DNA of 64,000 bases from the NCBI RefSeq assembly GCF_004125265.1, contig NZ_RDTE01000003.1, positions 7,254,001 through 7,318,000 on the forward strand, written 5' to 3'. The stretch comes from Streptomyces lydicus (GTDB lineage: Bacteria > Actinomycetota > Actinomycetes > Streptomycetales > Streptomycetaceae). A model generated the notes under the pieces. That model was given only the letters and a program-made list of their open reading frames with translations, ran no database searches and was not told the DNA's origin. Positions 34,110 to 43,861 of the stretch are shown here, piece by piece; position 1 is the stretch's first letter, and each line of letters begins with the position of its first letter. A program made the translations under genes and the position numbers.

Positions 34110-35369
34110 GTGGCCAGGCTGCAAGCCGAGAACCTGTACAAGGTGTTCGGCAGACGACCCGAGGACGCGGTCCGCAGACTCGAAGCCGGCGCCGACCGGG
34201 ACGAGCTGCGGGCCGAAGGCACCACCGCCGCGGTGATCGACGCCTCGATCGAGGTCGACGAGGGCCAGATATTCGTCGTCATGGGGCTGTCCGGATCGGG
34301 CAAGTCCACGCTGCTGCGCACGCTCAACGGGCTGCTGGAGCCGACCTCGGGGACTGTCCGTTTCGACGGCCAGGACCTGACGTCGCTCAGCGACAAGGAG
34401 CTGCGCAAGGTCCGCTCCCAGAAGATCTCCATGGTCTTCCAGCACTTCGCGCTCTTCCCGCACCGCAGTGTGCTGGAGAACGCCGCCTACGGCCTCGAAG
34501 TGCAGGGCGTACCGCGCGCCGAGCGCATCGCGCGCGCCACCGAGGCGCTGGAACTCACCGGGCTCAAGGGCTGGGAGAAGTCCTGGCCCGACGAGCTGTC
34601 CGGCGGTATGCAGCAGCGCGTGGGACTGGCGCGTGCGCTGGCCACCAACGCCGATCTGCTGCTGATGGACGAGTCCTTCAGCGCGCTCGACCCGCTGATC
34701 CGCCGCGATATGCAGGACCAGCTGCTGGAGCTGCAGAAGTCGCTGAAGAAGACCATCGTCTTCATCACCCACGACCTGAACGAGGCCATGCGGCTCGGGG
34801 ACCGGATCGCTGTGATGCGCGACGGCCGGATCGTGCAGATCGGCAGTGCCGAGGACATCCTCGTCACACCGGCCAACGACTATGTCGCCTCGTTCACCCA
34901 GGACGTGGACCGCACCCGGGTGCTGACCGCGGGCGCGATCATGACCGAGGTCGGGACGGTGCTCGGCGCCACGGCCGCGGACGGCAGGAAGCTCACCACC
35001 GCGGCGGAGTTCCGGGCCGCGGCGCCCGCCGTGGTCGGGGTCGACACCCCGCTGGTCGAGCTGTTCACGCCCTGTTCGACCGGCAGCGTTCCGGTCGCGG
35101 TGACCGATGAGCAGGGCGCTCTGGTCGGGGCCGTCACGGCCGAGCGGCTGCTGGCCGTCCTCGGGGAGGCCGCGGAGCAGAGCCCGGCCCCGGCCGGCGC
35201 CGTACCGGCCGCTGTCGACGGCGGGACGGCCGCGGAGAAGACGGCCGCGGAGAGGACACCGCTGGAGAAGACACCGGCGGAGAAGACCTCCGAGGCCACC
35301 TCCGAGACCACGTCCGGGAACACGTCCACGGACCACGACCCCGAGGACAAGGTGAACGCCGGTGCCTAG
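34110..35369 (+). CDS. opuAA: Glycine betaine/proline ABC transporter ATP-binding protein
   Basis: A 419-residue ATPase of the ProV/OpuAA family that powers uptake of compatible solutes under osmotic stress. Walker A is GLSGSGKS (59-66), the signature LSGGMQQR, Walker B LLLMDESFSALD, then HDLNEAMRLGDR. A regulatory C-terminal half (about 265-345) corresponds to the CBS region of the family but looks partial. The last 70 residues are a low-complexity Glu/Lys/Thr tail made of repeats like (A/L)EKT(P/A)AE, unusual for the family. GTG at 34110. The stop overlaps the next start by 8 bases, so the genes are translationally coupled. Confidence 0.93.
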   Translation: MARLQAENLYKVFGRRPEDAVRRLEAGADRDELRAEGTTAAVIDASIEVDEGQIFVVMGLSGSGKSTLLRTLNGLLEPTSGTVRFDGQDLTSLSDKELRKVRSQKISMVFQHFALFPHRSVLENAAYGLEVQGVPRAERIARATEALELTGLKGWEKSWPDELSGGMQQRVGLARALATNADLLLMDESFSALDPLIRRDMQDQLLELQKSLKKTIVFITHDLNEAMRLGDRIAVMRDGRIVQIGSAEDILVTPANDYVASFTQDVDRTRVLTAGAIMTEVGTVLGATAADGRKLTTAAEFRAAAPAVVGVDTPLVELFTPCSTGSVPVAVTDEQGALVGAVTAERLLAVLGEAAEQSPAPAGAVPAAVDGGTAAEKTAAERTPLEKTPAEKTSEATSETTSGNTSTDHDPEDKVNAGA

Positions 35370-37971
35370 GATTCCGATAGGCAGCTGGGCCGACAGCCTG
35401 GTCGAATGGCTGCGGGACCACGCCGAGTGGCTTTTCCACTTCGTCACCACCGTGCTGGGCGGCTTCTACGACGGCATCCTCACGGTCCTCTCCGGCCCCA
35501 CGCCGCTGCTCCTGACGGGCATTTTCGCGGTGATCGCCTGGTGGCTGCGGGGTCTGCCGGCCGCCGTGCTGACCTTCATCGGCTTCGCCCTGATCGATTC
35601 GATCGAGCAGTGGCACCAGACCATGCAGTCGCTCTCGCTGGTGCTGGTGGCCTGCATCATCACGGTCGCGGTCGCCGTCCCGCTCGGTATCTGGGCGGCC
35701 CGCAACCGTGTCGTCAGCGGAGCGGTGCGTCCGGTACTGGACCTGATGCAGACGATGCCCGCGATGGTCTACCTGATCCCCGGCATCCTGTTCTTCGGCC
35801 TGGGCGCCGTCCCGGGCATCGTGTCCACCATCGTCTTCTCCATGCCGCCCGCGGTCCGCATGACCGAACTGGGCATCCGGCAGGTCGACGGTGAACTGGT
35901 CGAGGCCGCCGACGCCTTCGGTACCCATCCGCGGCGCACGCTCTTCCGCGTACAGCTGCCGCTCGCGCTGCCGACGATCATGGCCGGTATCAACCAGGTC
36001 ATCATGCTGGCGCTGTCCATGGTCGTCATCGCCGGCATGGTCGGCGGAGCCGGTCTCGGCGGCACCGTCTACCTCTCGCTCAGCTCGGTCGATGTGAAGC
36101 TGGGCGCGGAGGGCGGTCTCGCGGTCGTCATCCTCGCGGTGTACCTGGACCGGATGACCAGCGCGCTCAACCAGCGGGTCTCCCCGCTGGGCCGGCGCGC
36201 GCTGGCCAAGGCGCAGGCCGCGCTCGGCGGCCTGAAGTTCCTCCGGTGGAAGCCCGCGACCTCCCTGGCGACGGTCGCCGTGGTGGTGCTTGCGCTGGTC
36301 GCCGGCGGGATGAGCGTCCTCGGCAAGGACAAGGGCAGCGGCTCCGGGGGCACCGACGGCAACGGCCGGCCGATCAGCCTCGGCTACGTCAACTGGGACG
36401 AGGGCAAGGCCACGACCTTCCTGTGGAAGGAGATCCTGGAACAGCGCGGCTACAAGCCCCGGGCCCAGGCCCTGGACGCCGGGCCTCTCTTCACCGGCCA
36501 GGCCCGTGGTGACATCGACGTCCAGACCAACGCCTGGCTGCCGACGACCCACGCCGAGTACTGGAAGAAGTACAAGGACAAGCTCGAGGACCTGGGCGCC
36601 TGGTACGACAAGACCTCGCTGGAGATCGCGGTCCCGTCCTACATGAAGGACGTCAAGACCCTGGACGACCTCAAGGGCAAGGGCGGCACCTTCGGCGGCA
36701 AGATCGTCGGGATCGAGCCGGGCGCGGGCGAGATGAAGATCCTCAAGGACAAGGTCCTCAAGGATTACGGCCTGGGCGGCGAGTACAAGGTCATGGAGTC
36801 CAGCACCTCGTCCATGCTCACCGAGCTGGACCGCTCGATCCACGACAAGAAGCCGATCGCCGTCACGCTGTGGTCCCCGCACTGGGCCTACGACAAGTAC
36901 AAGCTGACCAAGCTCAAGGACCCCAAGGGCTCCTTCGGCTCCGGGGACAGCCTGCACATGCTGGGCCGCAAGGGCTTCTCCCACGACGAGCCGCAGGTCG
37001 CCGGCTGGATGAAGAACTTCCACCTGGACGAGAAGCAGCTCACCAGCCTCGAAAGCGCGGTCAAGAACGCCGGTACGGGCCATGAGCAGGAGGGCGTGCG
37101 CGCCTGGCTCAAGCAGCACCCGGGCATGGTCAACAAGCTGGCGCCGTCCGCCAAGGCCCAGTACGCCAAGGGCAAGGACGCGGGCAAGACCCCGACCATG
37201 GGCTACCCGGCGTGGGACGAGGGCATCGCCACCACCTACCTCTGGAAGAACATCCTGGAGAAGCGGGGCTACAGGCCGAAGCTGCAGAACCTCGATGTCG
37301 GCCCGATGTGGACCGGGTTGTCGACGGGACAGATCGATGTCGAGACCGACGCCTGGCTTCCGGTGGCGCAGAAGCAGTACTGGGACAAGTACAAGGACGA
37401 TCTCGTCGATGTGGGGGCCTGGTACGACAAGACCTCCCTGGAGATCGCCGTCCCGTCCTACGTCAAGGGCGTGAAGACCCTGGACGATCTGCGCAAGCAC
37501 AAGGACACCTTCGGCGGCAAGATCATCGGTATCGAGCCGGGCACCGGCGAGATGAAGCGCCTCAAGAGCGTGGTGTCTCCCGCGTACGGCCTGGACGGCT
37601 TCGACGTCACCGAGGCCGGGACCAGCGCCATGCTCACCGAGCTGGAGCGGGCCTACGCCAAGAAGGAGCCCATCGCGGTGGTCCTGTGGTCCCCGCACTG
37701 GGCGTACAGCAAGTACCACCTCACCAAGCTCAAGGACCCCCAGGGCACCTGGGGCGCCAACAACCAGATCAAGACGATCGGCAACAAGAGCTTCCCGGAC
37801 AAGTTCCCGGAGTTCCACCGCTGGTTGAAGAACTGGAAGATGAGCTCCGCTGAGCTCGGCAGCCTGGAGAAGGACATCCAGGCGGCCGGCAAGGGCAACG
37901 AGAACAAGGGCGTCCAGAAGTGGATCGACGCCCACCCGGGCATCGTCGACAAGATGGCACCCGTGAAGTAG
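35362..37971 (+). CDS. opuAB: Glycine betaine transporter permease fused to two tandem substrate-binding domains
   Basis: An 869-residue fusion. Residues 1-300 are the ProW-type permease (VRPVLDLMQTMPAMVYLIPG, and the EAADAFGTHP coupling loop). After a membrane helix near 305-320, two OpuAC/ProX-like binding domains follow, at about 335-595 and 608-869. Each has the ligand box (YVNWDEGKAT / YPAWDEGIAT), VPSYMKDVKTLDDL / VPSYVKGVKTLDDL, GIEPGAGEM / GIEPGTGEM and LWSPHWAYDKY / LWSPHWAYSKY. The two copies are clearly duplicates of each other. Fused receptors are tethered on the outside of the membrane and keep ligand near the channel. GTG at 35362, coupled to the ATPase gene. Terminated by a perfect hairpin. 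Confidence 0.94.
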   Translation: MPRIPIGSWADSLVEWLRDHAEWLFHFVTTVLGGFYDGILTVLSGPTPLLLTGIFAVIAWWLRGLPAAVLTFIGFALIDSIEQWHQTMQSLSLVLVACIITVAVAVPLGIWAARNRVVSGAVRPVLDLMQTMPAMVYLIPGILFFGLGAVPGIVSTIVFSMPPAVRMTELGIRQVDGELVEAADAFGTHPRRTLFRVQLPLALPTIMAGINQVIMLALSMVVIAGMVGGAGLGGTVYLSLSSVDVKLGAEGGLAVVILAVYLDRMTSALNQRVSPLGRRALAKAQAALGGLKFLRWKPATSLATVAVVVLALVAGGMSVLGKDKGSGSGGTDGNGRPISLGYVNWDEGKATTFLWKEILEQRGYKPRAQALDAGPLFTGQARGDIDVQTNAWLPTTHAEYWKKYKDKLEDLGAWYDKTSLEIAVPSYMKDVKTLDDLKGKGGTFGGKIVGIEPGAGEMKILKDKVLKDYGLGGEYKVMESSTSSMLTELDRSIHDKKPIAVTLWSPHWAYDKYKLTKLKDPKGSFGSGDSLHMLGRKGFSHDEPQVAGWMKNFHLDEKQLTSLESAVKNAGTGHEQEGVRAWLKQHPGMVNKLAPSAKAQYAKGKDAGKTPTMGYPAWDEGIATTYLWKNILEKRGYRPKLQNLDVGPMWTGLSTGQIDVETDAWLPVAQKQYWDKYKDDLVDVGAWYDKTSLEIAVPSYVKGVKTLDDLRKHKDTFGGKIIGIEPGTGEMKRLKSVVSPAYGLDGFDVTEAGTSAMLTELERAYAKKEPIAVVLWSPHWAYSKYHLTKLKDPQGTWGANNQIKTIGNKSFPDKFPEFHRWLKNWKMSSAELGSLEKDIQAAGKGNENKGVQKWIDAHPGIVDKMAPVK

Positions 37972-37999
37972 TCCTCATCGGCGCCCACGTCGGCGCGGC

Positions 38000-38034
38000 G
38001 AGCCCCGCCACCGGATCCTTCGGTGGCGGGGCTC
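38000..38034 (+). terminator. Hairpin terminator of the glycine-betaine operon
   Basis: 14-bp perfect arms GAGCCCCGCCACCG/CGGTGGCGGGGCTC with a 7-base loop, then GGGCGTTTGG. Confidence 0.75.
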
Positions 38035-38115
38035 GGGCGTTTGGGTGCGCACGGATCCGGTCATGCGCCGGGTGCGGTCCGGCCGGGGCGGGCCGGTCCG
38101 TGCGAGGCTGGCGCC

Positions 38116-38892
38116 ATGATGAGCCGCACTCCGCCGCGCCGCGTGGTCTCCCTCGTGCCCTCGCTGACGGAGGCGGTCGCCCGCACCGCCCCCGGCCTGC
38201 TGGTGGGGGCCACCGACTGGTGCAGCGAGCCGGCCGGACTCGATGTCGTCCGCATCGGCGGCACCAAGAACCCGGACACGGAGCGGATCGCCGCCCTCGC
38301 CCCCGACCTGGTCCTCGCCAACGAGGAGGAGAACCGGGAGCCGGATCTCGCCGCGCTGCGCGCCGCCGGGATCGCGGTGCTGGTCACCGAAGTACGGACC
38401 CTGCCGCAGGCGTTCCGGGAGCTGGAGCGGGTCCTCGTCCACGGCTGCGGGCTGGCCCGGCCCCCGTGGCTGGACGCCGCCGAGGCCGCCTGGCGCGAGC
38501 TGCCGGTCCCGGCGGCGATTGGGGTCTCCCCTGCTCGAACGGAGTTGAGAGCTTGGGGAAGGACGGCGGTGGTGCCCGTCTGGCGGCGGCCGTGGATGGT
38601 GCTGGGCCGGGACACCTTCGCGGGCGACCTCCTGGCCCGGCTGGGCGTCCGCCATCACTACGCGGACCACGCCGACCGCTACCCCCGTGTCCCGCTCGAC
38701 GCGCTCCTCGCCTGTGCCGCCGACCTCGTGGTGCTGCCCGACGAGCCGTACCGCTTCAGCGCCGAGGACGGTCCCGAGGCGTTTCCGGGCCTGCCCGCCG
38801 CGCTGGTCAGCGGCCGGTATCTGACCTGGTACGGGCCCTCCCTGGTGCGCGCTCCGGGCGAGCTGGCCGAGGCCCTGGCCGCGGCGCGGTGA
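38116..38892 (+). CDS. Helical-backbone metal/cobalamin receptor (BtuF-like), no signal peptide
   Basis: A 258-residue protein of the cobalamin/ferric-siderophore receptor fold: RRVVSLVPSLTEAVARTAPG and LLVGATDWCSEPAGLDVVRIG at the N-terminus, IAALAPDLVLANEEENREPD in the middle, and VPLDALLACAADLVVLPDEPY near the end. No signal or lipobox is present, so this copy is probably cytosolic, as in other actinobacterial BtuF-like proteins of unknown role. Residues 137-151 (GVSPARTELRAWGR) are encoded by a REP-like hairpin inserted in frame just before the conserved VVPVWRRPWMVLGRDTFAGDLL block. The chosen start is ATG at 38116; ATG at 38119 follows at once. Confidence 0.85.
   Translation: MMSRTPPRRVVSLVPSLTEAVARTAPGLLVGATDWCSEPAGLDVVRIGGTKNPDTERIAALAPDLVLANEEENREPDLAALRAAGIAVLVTEVRTLPQAFRELERVLVHGCGLARPPWLDAAEAAWRELPVPAAIGVSPARTELRAWGRTAVVPVWRRPWMVLGRDTFAGDLLARLGVRHHYADHADRYPRVPLDALLACAADLVVLPDEPYRFSAEDGPEAFPGLPAALVSGRYLTWYGPSLVRAPGELAEALAAAR
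38527..38559 (+). repeat. REP-like imperfect hairpin inside the BtuF-like gene
   Basis: TCCCC-t-GCTC-g-AAC pairs with GTT-g-a-GAGC-tt-GGGGA over 33 bases. The sequence resembles a short palindromic repeat I recall scattered between Streptomyces genes; its composition differs from the surrounding codons. Confidence 0.55.
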
Positions 38893-38943
38893 GGGGGCGG
38901 GAGACCTCGCCCGCGGCCGGGTGAGGCGGCGTACGACGGCCAG

Positions 38944-39061
38944 GCGGTCGAACGGCTGAGGACGACGGCGCGGTCGAGCGGCGTGCGACGGGTGGGGAGA
39001 CACCCCCTACGACTACGCGGTCGAGCGGCGCACGACGGCCGGGGGAGACACCCCCTACGAC
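38944..39061. repeat. Tandem 44-45 bp repeats between convergent genes
   Basis: Two nearly full copies (38970-39013 and 39017-39061) of a unit starting GCGGTCGAGCGGCG and ending ACACCCCCTACGAC, plus a partial copy from 38944. Each unit contains a small GGGTG/CACCC stem, so the array may serve as a terminator between the BtuF-like gene and the TDT transporter gene. Confidence 0.65.
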
Positions 39062-40263
39062 GTGACCGGCCGCGGCGGCGCGAGCAGGCGGCCGTGGACC
39101 AGGCCGGCGGCGGTGCGGGTGGCGGCCACCGCCACGGCGGTCACCAGGAGCGCGAACAGGCCCACCGCGAGCCAGTCGAAGGCGATCAGCCCGGTGCGCC
39201 GGGCCAGCCCCGCCGCGCCCGTGACGCAGGTCCCGAGGGGGAAGGTGAAGCCCCACCAGGTCATCGCGAAACCCATGCCGTTGCGGACGGCGCGCACCAC
39301 CAGCGCGGTGGCGAGCGCCAGCCAGAGGAGGGCGAAGCCCATGACCGGGACGCCGTAGAGCACCGCGAAGGCGCCCATGGCGTGCGCGGACGAGGCGTCC
39401 ACGACGCCGGGTGCGGCATGGGCGAGGTTGGCCACGGCGGTGGTGGACTGCCCCAGGGGGCCCAGGACGAGGAACAGCGTGGGGGTGAGCGCGAGGGGGA
39501 GCGGGCCGTGGTGGATCAGCCGGGACAGCACGAGCGGCAGGACGAGCAGCGTGGCCAGCAGCGACATGCCGAACAGCGCGTAGCAGGCGAACAGCAGGGA
39601 CGCCTGCCACTGGCCGGCCGGCAGATACGGCACCAGGGCCGGGCCCAGTGCCGCCGACACCATGGGAGCGACCAGCGGCAGCAGCCAGACGGGAGAGGCG
39701 CTGCCGGGCTCGATGCGGTGCCTGGCCACCATCAGGTACGGGATGCCGGCGGCGCAGGTGAGGCCGACGAGGGTGCCCAGGATCCACAGGGCGGCGTCGG
39801 CGGCCACCGCGGCCGGTTCGCCGATGACCGTGCGGCCCACGGCGAGCGTGCCGCCGCCGACCGCCAGCAGGGCCATCGCCAGACATCCGTAGAAGGGGGC
39901 GACGGCCGGGTCGAGCAGCTGGCGGCGCGCCTGGTCCCCGTGGCGCGCCCAGTGCACGGCCCGCGCGGCCAGCAGCGTCAGCAGCATCAGCGCGGACAGC
40001 GCCCAGACGACCTGGTAGGCGGTGTGCAGGCCGGGGGCGGTGAGCGGCAGGACCGTGCCGGCGTTGGCGACGATCGCGGTGCCCATGACGGCGGCGTACC
40101 AGTTCGGGCCGAGATGGCGGACCGAGGGCGCGGTATCGGGTGTGCTGCCGCGGCCGGCGGCGGGGCCGGTGCCGGGGTCGGGGTCGGCGGCGGTGCCGGG
40201 GCGGGAAGGTGCTTGCGCGGGAGATGCCATGAGAACAGCGTCGCCGCCCGGCACGGCCGCCAC
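39055..40263 (-). CDS. TDT-family (TehA/SLAC1-like) transporter
   Basis: A 402-residue membrane protein with about ten hydrophobic helices in the tellurite-resistance/dicarboxylate transporter fold. Visible blocks include HLGPNWYAAVMGTAIVAN at the first helix and a Phe-rich stretch MGFAMTWWGFTFPLGTCVTGA near the end. Family members carry C4-dicarboxylates, sulfite or anions. GTG at 40263 (with GAGG upstream) is preferred; an ATG at 40230 would shorten it by 11 residues. It diverges from a LysR regulator with a shared operator, so it is likely its target. Confidence 0.88.
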   Translation of the reverse strand: MAAVPGGDAVLMASPAQAPSRPGTAADPDPGTGPAAGRGSTPDTAPSVRHLGPNWYAAVMGTAIVANAGTVLPLTAPGLHTAYQVVWALSALMLLTLLAARAVHWARHGDQARRQLLDPAVAPFYGCLAMALLAVGGGTLAVGRTVIGEPAAVAADAALWILGTLVGLTCAAGIPYLMVARHRIEPGSASPVWLLPLVAPMVSAALGPALVPYLPAGQWQASLLFACYALFGMSLLATLLVLPLVLSRLIHHGPLPLALTPTLFLVLGPLGQSTTAVANLAHAAPGVVDASSAHAMGAFAVLYGVPVMGFALLWLALATALVVRAVRNGMGFAMTWWGFTFPLGTCVTGAAGLARRTGLIAFDWLAVGLFALLVTAVAVAATRTAAGLVHGRLLAPPRPVTS

Positions 40264-40286
40264 CAGGGACCTCGTGTCTATGAGGG

Positions 40287-40303
40287 CATAAGCTGGGGTT
40301 ATG
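40287..40303. promoter_or_regulatory. LysR-type T-N11-A operator between the TDT transporter and LysR genes
   Basis: CATAA (40287-40291), 7-base spacer, TTATG (40299-40303): a perfect inverted repeat containing T-N11-A, 14 bases before the LysR ATG and 24 from the transporter start. Confidence 0.65.
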
Positions 40304-40316
40304 TGCAGGGGGACTT

Positions 40317-41249
40317 ATGAGTGGTGAGGCCGGGCCCGTCGCCGTATCGCTGGCGCACCGGGTACCGGACCTCGGTGCGCTGGAGCTGCTGCTCGCCGTC
40401 GCCCGGCTCGGCAGTCTGGGGCGGGCCGCCCGGGCGCGGGGCATCTCCCAGCCCGCCGCCAGCAGCCGTATCCGCTCGATGGAGCGGCAGTTGGGAGTGG
40501 CGCTGGTCGAACGCTCGCCGCGCGGCTCCCGGTTGACGGACGCCGGGGCCCTGGTGACGGACTGGGCGCGCCGGGTGGTGGAGGCCGCCGAGGCCTTCGA
40601 CGCCGGTGCGCAGGCGCTGCGGGGCCAGCGTGATTCCCGGCTGCGGGTCGCGGCCAGCATGACCATCGCCGAGTATTTGCTGCCGGGGTGGCTGATCGCC
40701 CTGCGCGCGCGGCGGCCAGGGACCGCCGTATCGCTGCTGGCGGGCAATTCCGGCGCGGTGGCCGAGCGGCTGCTGGGCGGCGACGCGGACCTCGGCTTCG
40801 TGGAGGGGCTGGAGGTACCGGCGGGGCTGGACGGGACGGTCATCGGGCAGGACCGGCTGGTCGTGGTCGCGGCTCCGTCGCACCCGTGGGCCCGGCGCCG
40901 GGGGGAGCTGACCGTCGCCGAACTCGCCGCCACCCCGCTGATCCTGCGCGAGCGGGGCTCGGGGACCCGCCAGGTGCTGGACGCGGCGCTCGCCCGGCAC
41001 GGCGGGCTGGCCGAACCGCTCCTCGAACTCGCCTCGACGACCGCCGTGAAGGCGGCCGTGGTGAGCGAGGCGGCACCGTCCGTCCTCAGCGAACTCGCGG
41101 TCGGTGAGGAGCTGACCGCGCGCCGGCTGGTCGAGATTCCGGTGCGTGAGCTGCGGCTCGGCCGGGAGCTGCGGGCGGTGTGGCCCGCCGGTCAGCGGCC
41201 GGCGGGCCCGGCCCGCGAGCTGCTGGGGCTGACCCGCGGGGCGTCCTGA
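40317..41249 (+). CDS. LysR-family transcriptional regulator
   Basis: A 310-residue regulator. The winged helix-turn-helix fills residues 16-75 (LGALELLLAVARLGSLGRAARARG, QPAASSRIRSMERQLGVALVER). The effector domain follows (LRVAASMTIAEYLLPGWL, VVVAAPSHPWARR, LRERGSGTRQVLDAAL). The layout resembles CysB/CbbR-like regulators. ATG at 40317 is preceded by CAGGGGGAC. It is divergent from the TDT transporter and probably controls it and itself through the palindrome between them. The stop codon lies inside a degenerate tandem repeat. Confidence 0.92.
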   Translation: MSGEAGPVAVSLAHRVPDLGALELLLAVARLGSLGRAARARGISQPAASSRIRSMERQLGVALVERSPRGSRLTDAGALVTDWARRVVEAAEAFDAGAQALRGQRDSRLRVAASMTIAEYLLPGWLIALRARRPGTAVSLLAGNSGAVAERLLGGDADLGFVEGLEVPAGLDGTVIGQDRLVVVAAPSHPWARRRGELTVAELAATPLILRERGSGTRQVLDAALARHGGLAEPLLELASTTAVKAAVVSEAAPSVLSELAVGEELTARRLVEIPVRELRLGRELRAVWPAGQRPAGPARELLGLTRGAS

Positions 41250-41366
41250 GACTGCGGGACCCGCGGGGGCCTTGAGCGTGCGGGGCCCGTGGGACGTCGT
41301 GCCGGGTCCGTGGGGGGCCTGAGCGTGCCGGGCCCGTGCGCGTCCTGAGCGTGCCGGGCCCGCGGG
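41243..41366. repeat. Degenerate tandem repeats at the 3' end of the LysR gene
   Basis: Four imperfect copies of a unit like CCTGAGCGTGCCGGGCCCG (about 41243, 41270, 41318 and 41344); the TGA of the first copy is the LysR stop codon. Confidence 0.5.
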
Positions 41367-41384
41367 CCGCCGGCGGCCCGGCAC
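41351..41384. terminator. Bidirectional terminator between LysR and the amidotransferase-like gene
   Basis: GTGCCGGGCC (41351-41360) pairs with GGCCCGGCAC (41375-41384) around an inner palindromic core. Confidence 0.65.
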
Positions 41385-41390
41385 GCCCCG

Positions 41391-42089
41391 TCACTTGGCG
41401 GCGGACGCCTCGCCTGCCGCCGCCACCAGGGCCTCCATCACCCGGGTGTCCTCCCCGGCCTCCGGGTGCCACTGCACCGCCAGGGTGAAGCCGTACGCGC
41501 CCGGGAGTTCCAGAGCCTCGATGGTGCCGTCCTCCGCGTAGGCGGACGGCACCAGCCCGCGGCCGATCCGGTCCACGGCCTGGTGGTGGTAGGTCGGCAC
41601 GGAGACCGGCTCGGGCAGCGTCCGGCCCAGCAGCGTCCCGGGGACCGGCTTGATGTCGTGCCGGTCGAAGACTCCGGGGGCGCCGGCATGCCCGTCGAGG
41701 TGCTGGACCAGGGTGCCGCCCAGGACCACGTTCAGCAGCTGGAGGCCGCGGCAGATGCCCAGCAGCGGTACGCCGCCCGCCAAGGCGGCCTCGATCAGGG
41801 CCAGTTCCCAGGCGTCCCGGTCCAGGGCGGGCGGACCGGTCCTGGGGTGCGGCTCCGCGCCGTAGCGCGCCGGCTGCACATCCGCGCCGCCGGCGATCAC
41901 CAGCCCGTCCAGGCGGGCCACGGCCGCGGCCGCGGTGTCCGGATCGCCCGGTGGCAGCAGCGCGGCCAGCCCGCCCGAGCGTTGCACCAGCTTCGGATAA
42001 CCGGCGGGTACCAGGGCGGCGGGCAGGGCCCACACCCCCCACCGGGCCTCTTCCTGGTACGTGCTGATGCCGATGAGGGGCTGGGACAT
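41391..42089 (-). CDS. Class I glutamine amidotransferase-like gamma-glutamyl hydrolase (PuuD-like)
   Basis: A 232-residue enzyme with the class I amidotransferase triad: nucleophile Cys in LLGICRGLQLLNV, His in AVQWHPE and the Glu two residues after. The start QPLIGISTYQEEARWG and the VIAGGADVQP oxyanion block match the gamma-glutamyl-GABA hydrolase family, which cleaves gamma-glutamyl amides. ATG at 42089. It is downstream of the permease on the same strand, after a hairpin, in a cluster with a GlnA4-like gamma-glutamyl ligase, so it probably releases glutamate from the gamma-glutamylated product. The order of steps is inference. Confidence 0.88.
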   Translation of the reverse strand: MSQPLIGISTYQEEARWGVWALPAALVPAGYPKLVQRSGGLAALLPPGDPDTAAAAVARLDGLVIAGGADVQPARYGAEPHPRTGPPALDRDAWELALIEAALAGGVPLLGICRGLQLLNVVLGGTLVQHLDGHAGAPGVFDRHDIKPVPGTLLGRTLPEPVSVPTYHHQAVDRIGRGLVPSAYAEDGTIEALELPGAYGFTLAVQWHPEAGEDTRVMEALVAAAGEASAAK

Positions 42090-42184
42090 GGGGTGCGGTC
42101 CTCCGTGGGGCGGTGGGTGGGTTCGGGCGCGTGAGTGAGTGAGTGGGGGAGCGGGGGAGTACGGGCGGGTGCGGGGACGGACGG

Positions 42185-42210
42185 GGCCGGCCGGGAGTGC
42201 CCGGCCGGCC
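42185..42210 (-). terminator. Hairpin between the permease and hydrolase genes
   Basis: Perfect 11-bp arms GGCCGGCCGGG/CCCGGCCGGCC with the loop AGTG, just past the permease stop. Confidence 0.6.
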
Positions 42211-42237
42211 ATGGCTGCGTCCCGGGGGCCGGGCCGG

Positions 42238-43725
<1,488 letters not shown>

Positions 43726-43756
43726 GAGCCGCTCCTGCCTCGCCGAGGGGATAACG

Positions 43757-43784
43757 AGCAAAGGTTTAGCGGCATACCTTTGCT
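43757..43784. promoter_or_regulatory. Operator-like inverted repeat before the permease gene
   Basis: AGCAAAGGT (43757-43765), 10-base spacer, ACCTTTGCT (43776-43784): a perfect 9-bp inverted repeat with core GGT-N10-ACC. A matching site is found before gntR/glnA4. Confidence 0.7.
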
Positions 43785-43861
43785 GGCGAGGTCGGCTCAG
43801 CGCAAGACCTGGAGGTAAAAGAATGGTGAACGCGCGCCCACCGTCCCCGGGCGGGCGCTCA

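Noticed and set aside
35134..37935. A 933-codon minus-strand frame over the glycine-betaine operon
   Set aside because: Shadow of the plus-strand permease/binding-domain gene; no initiation signal or known fold.
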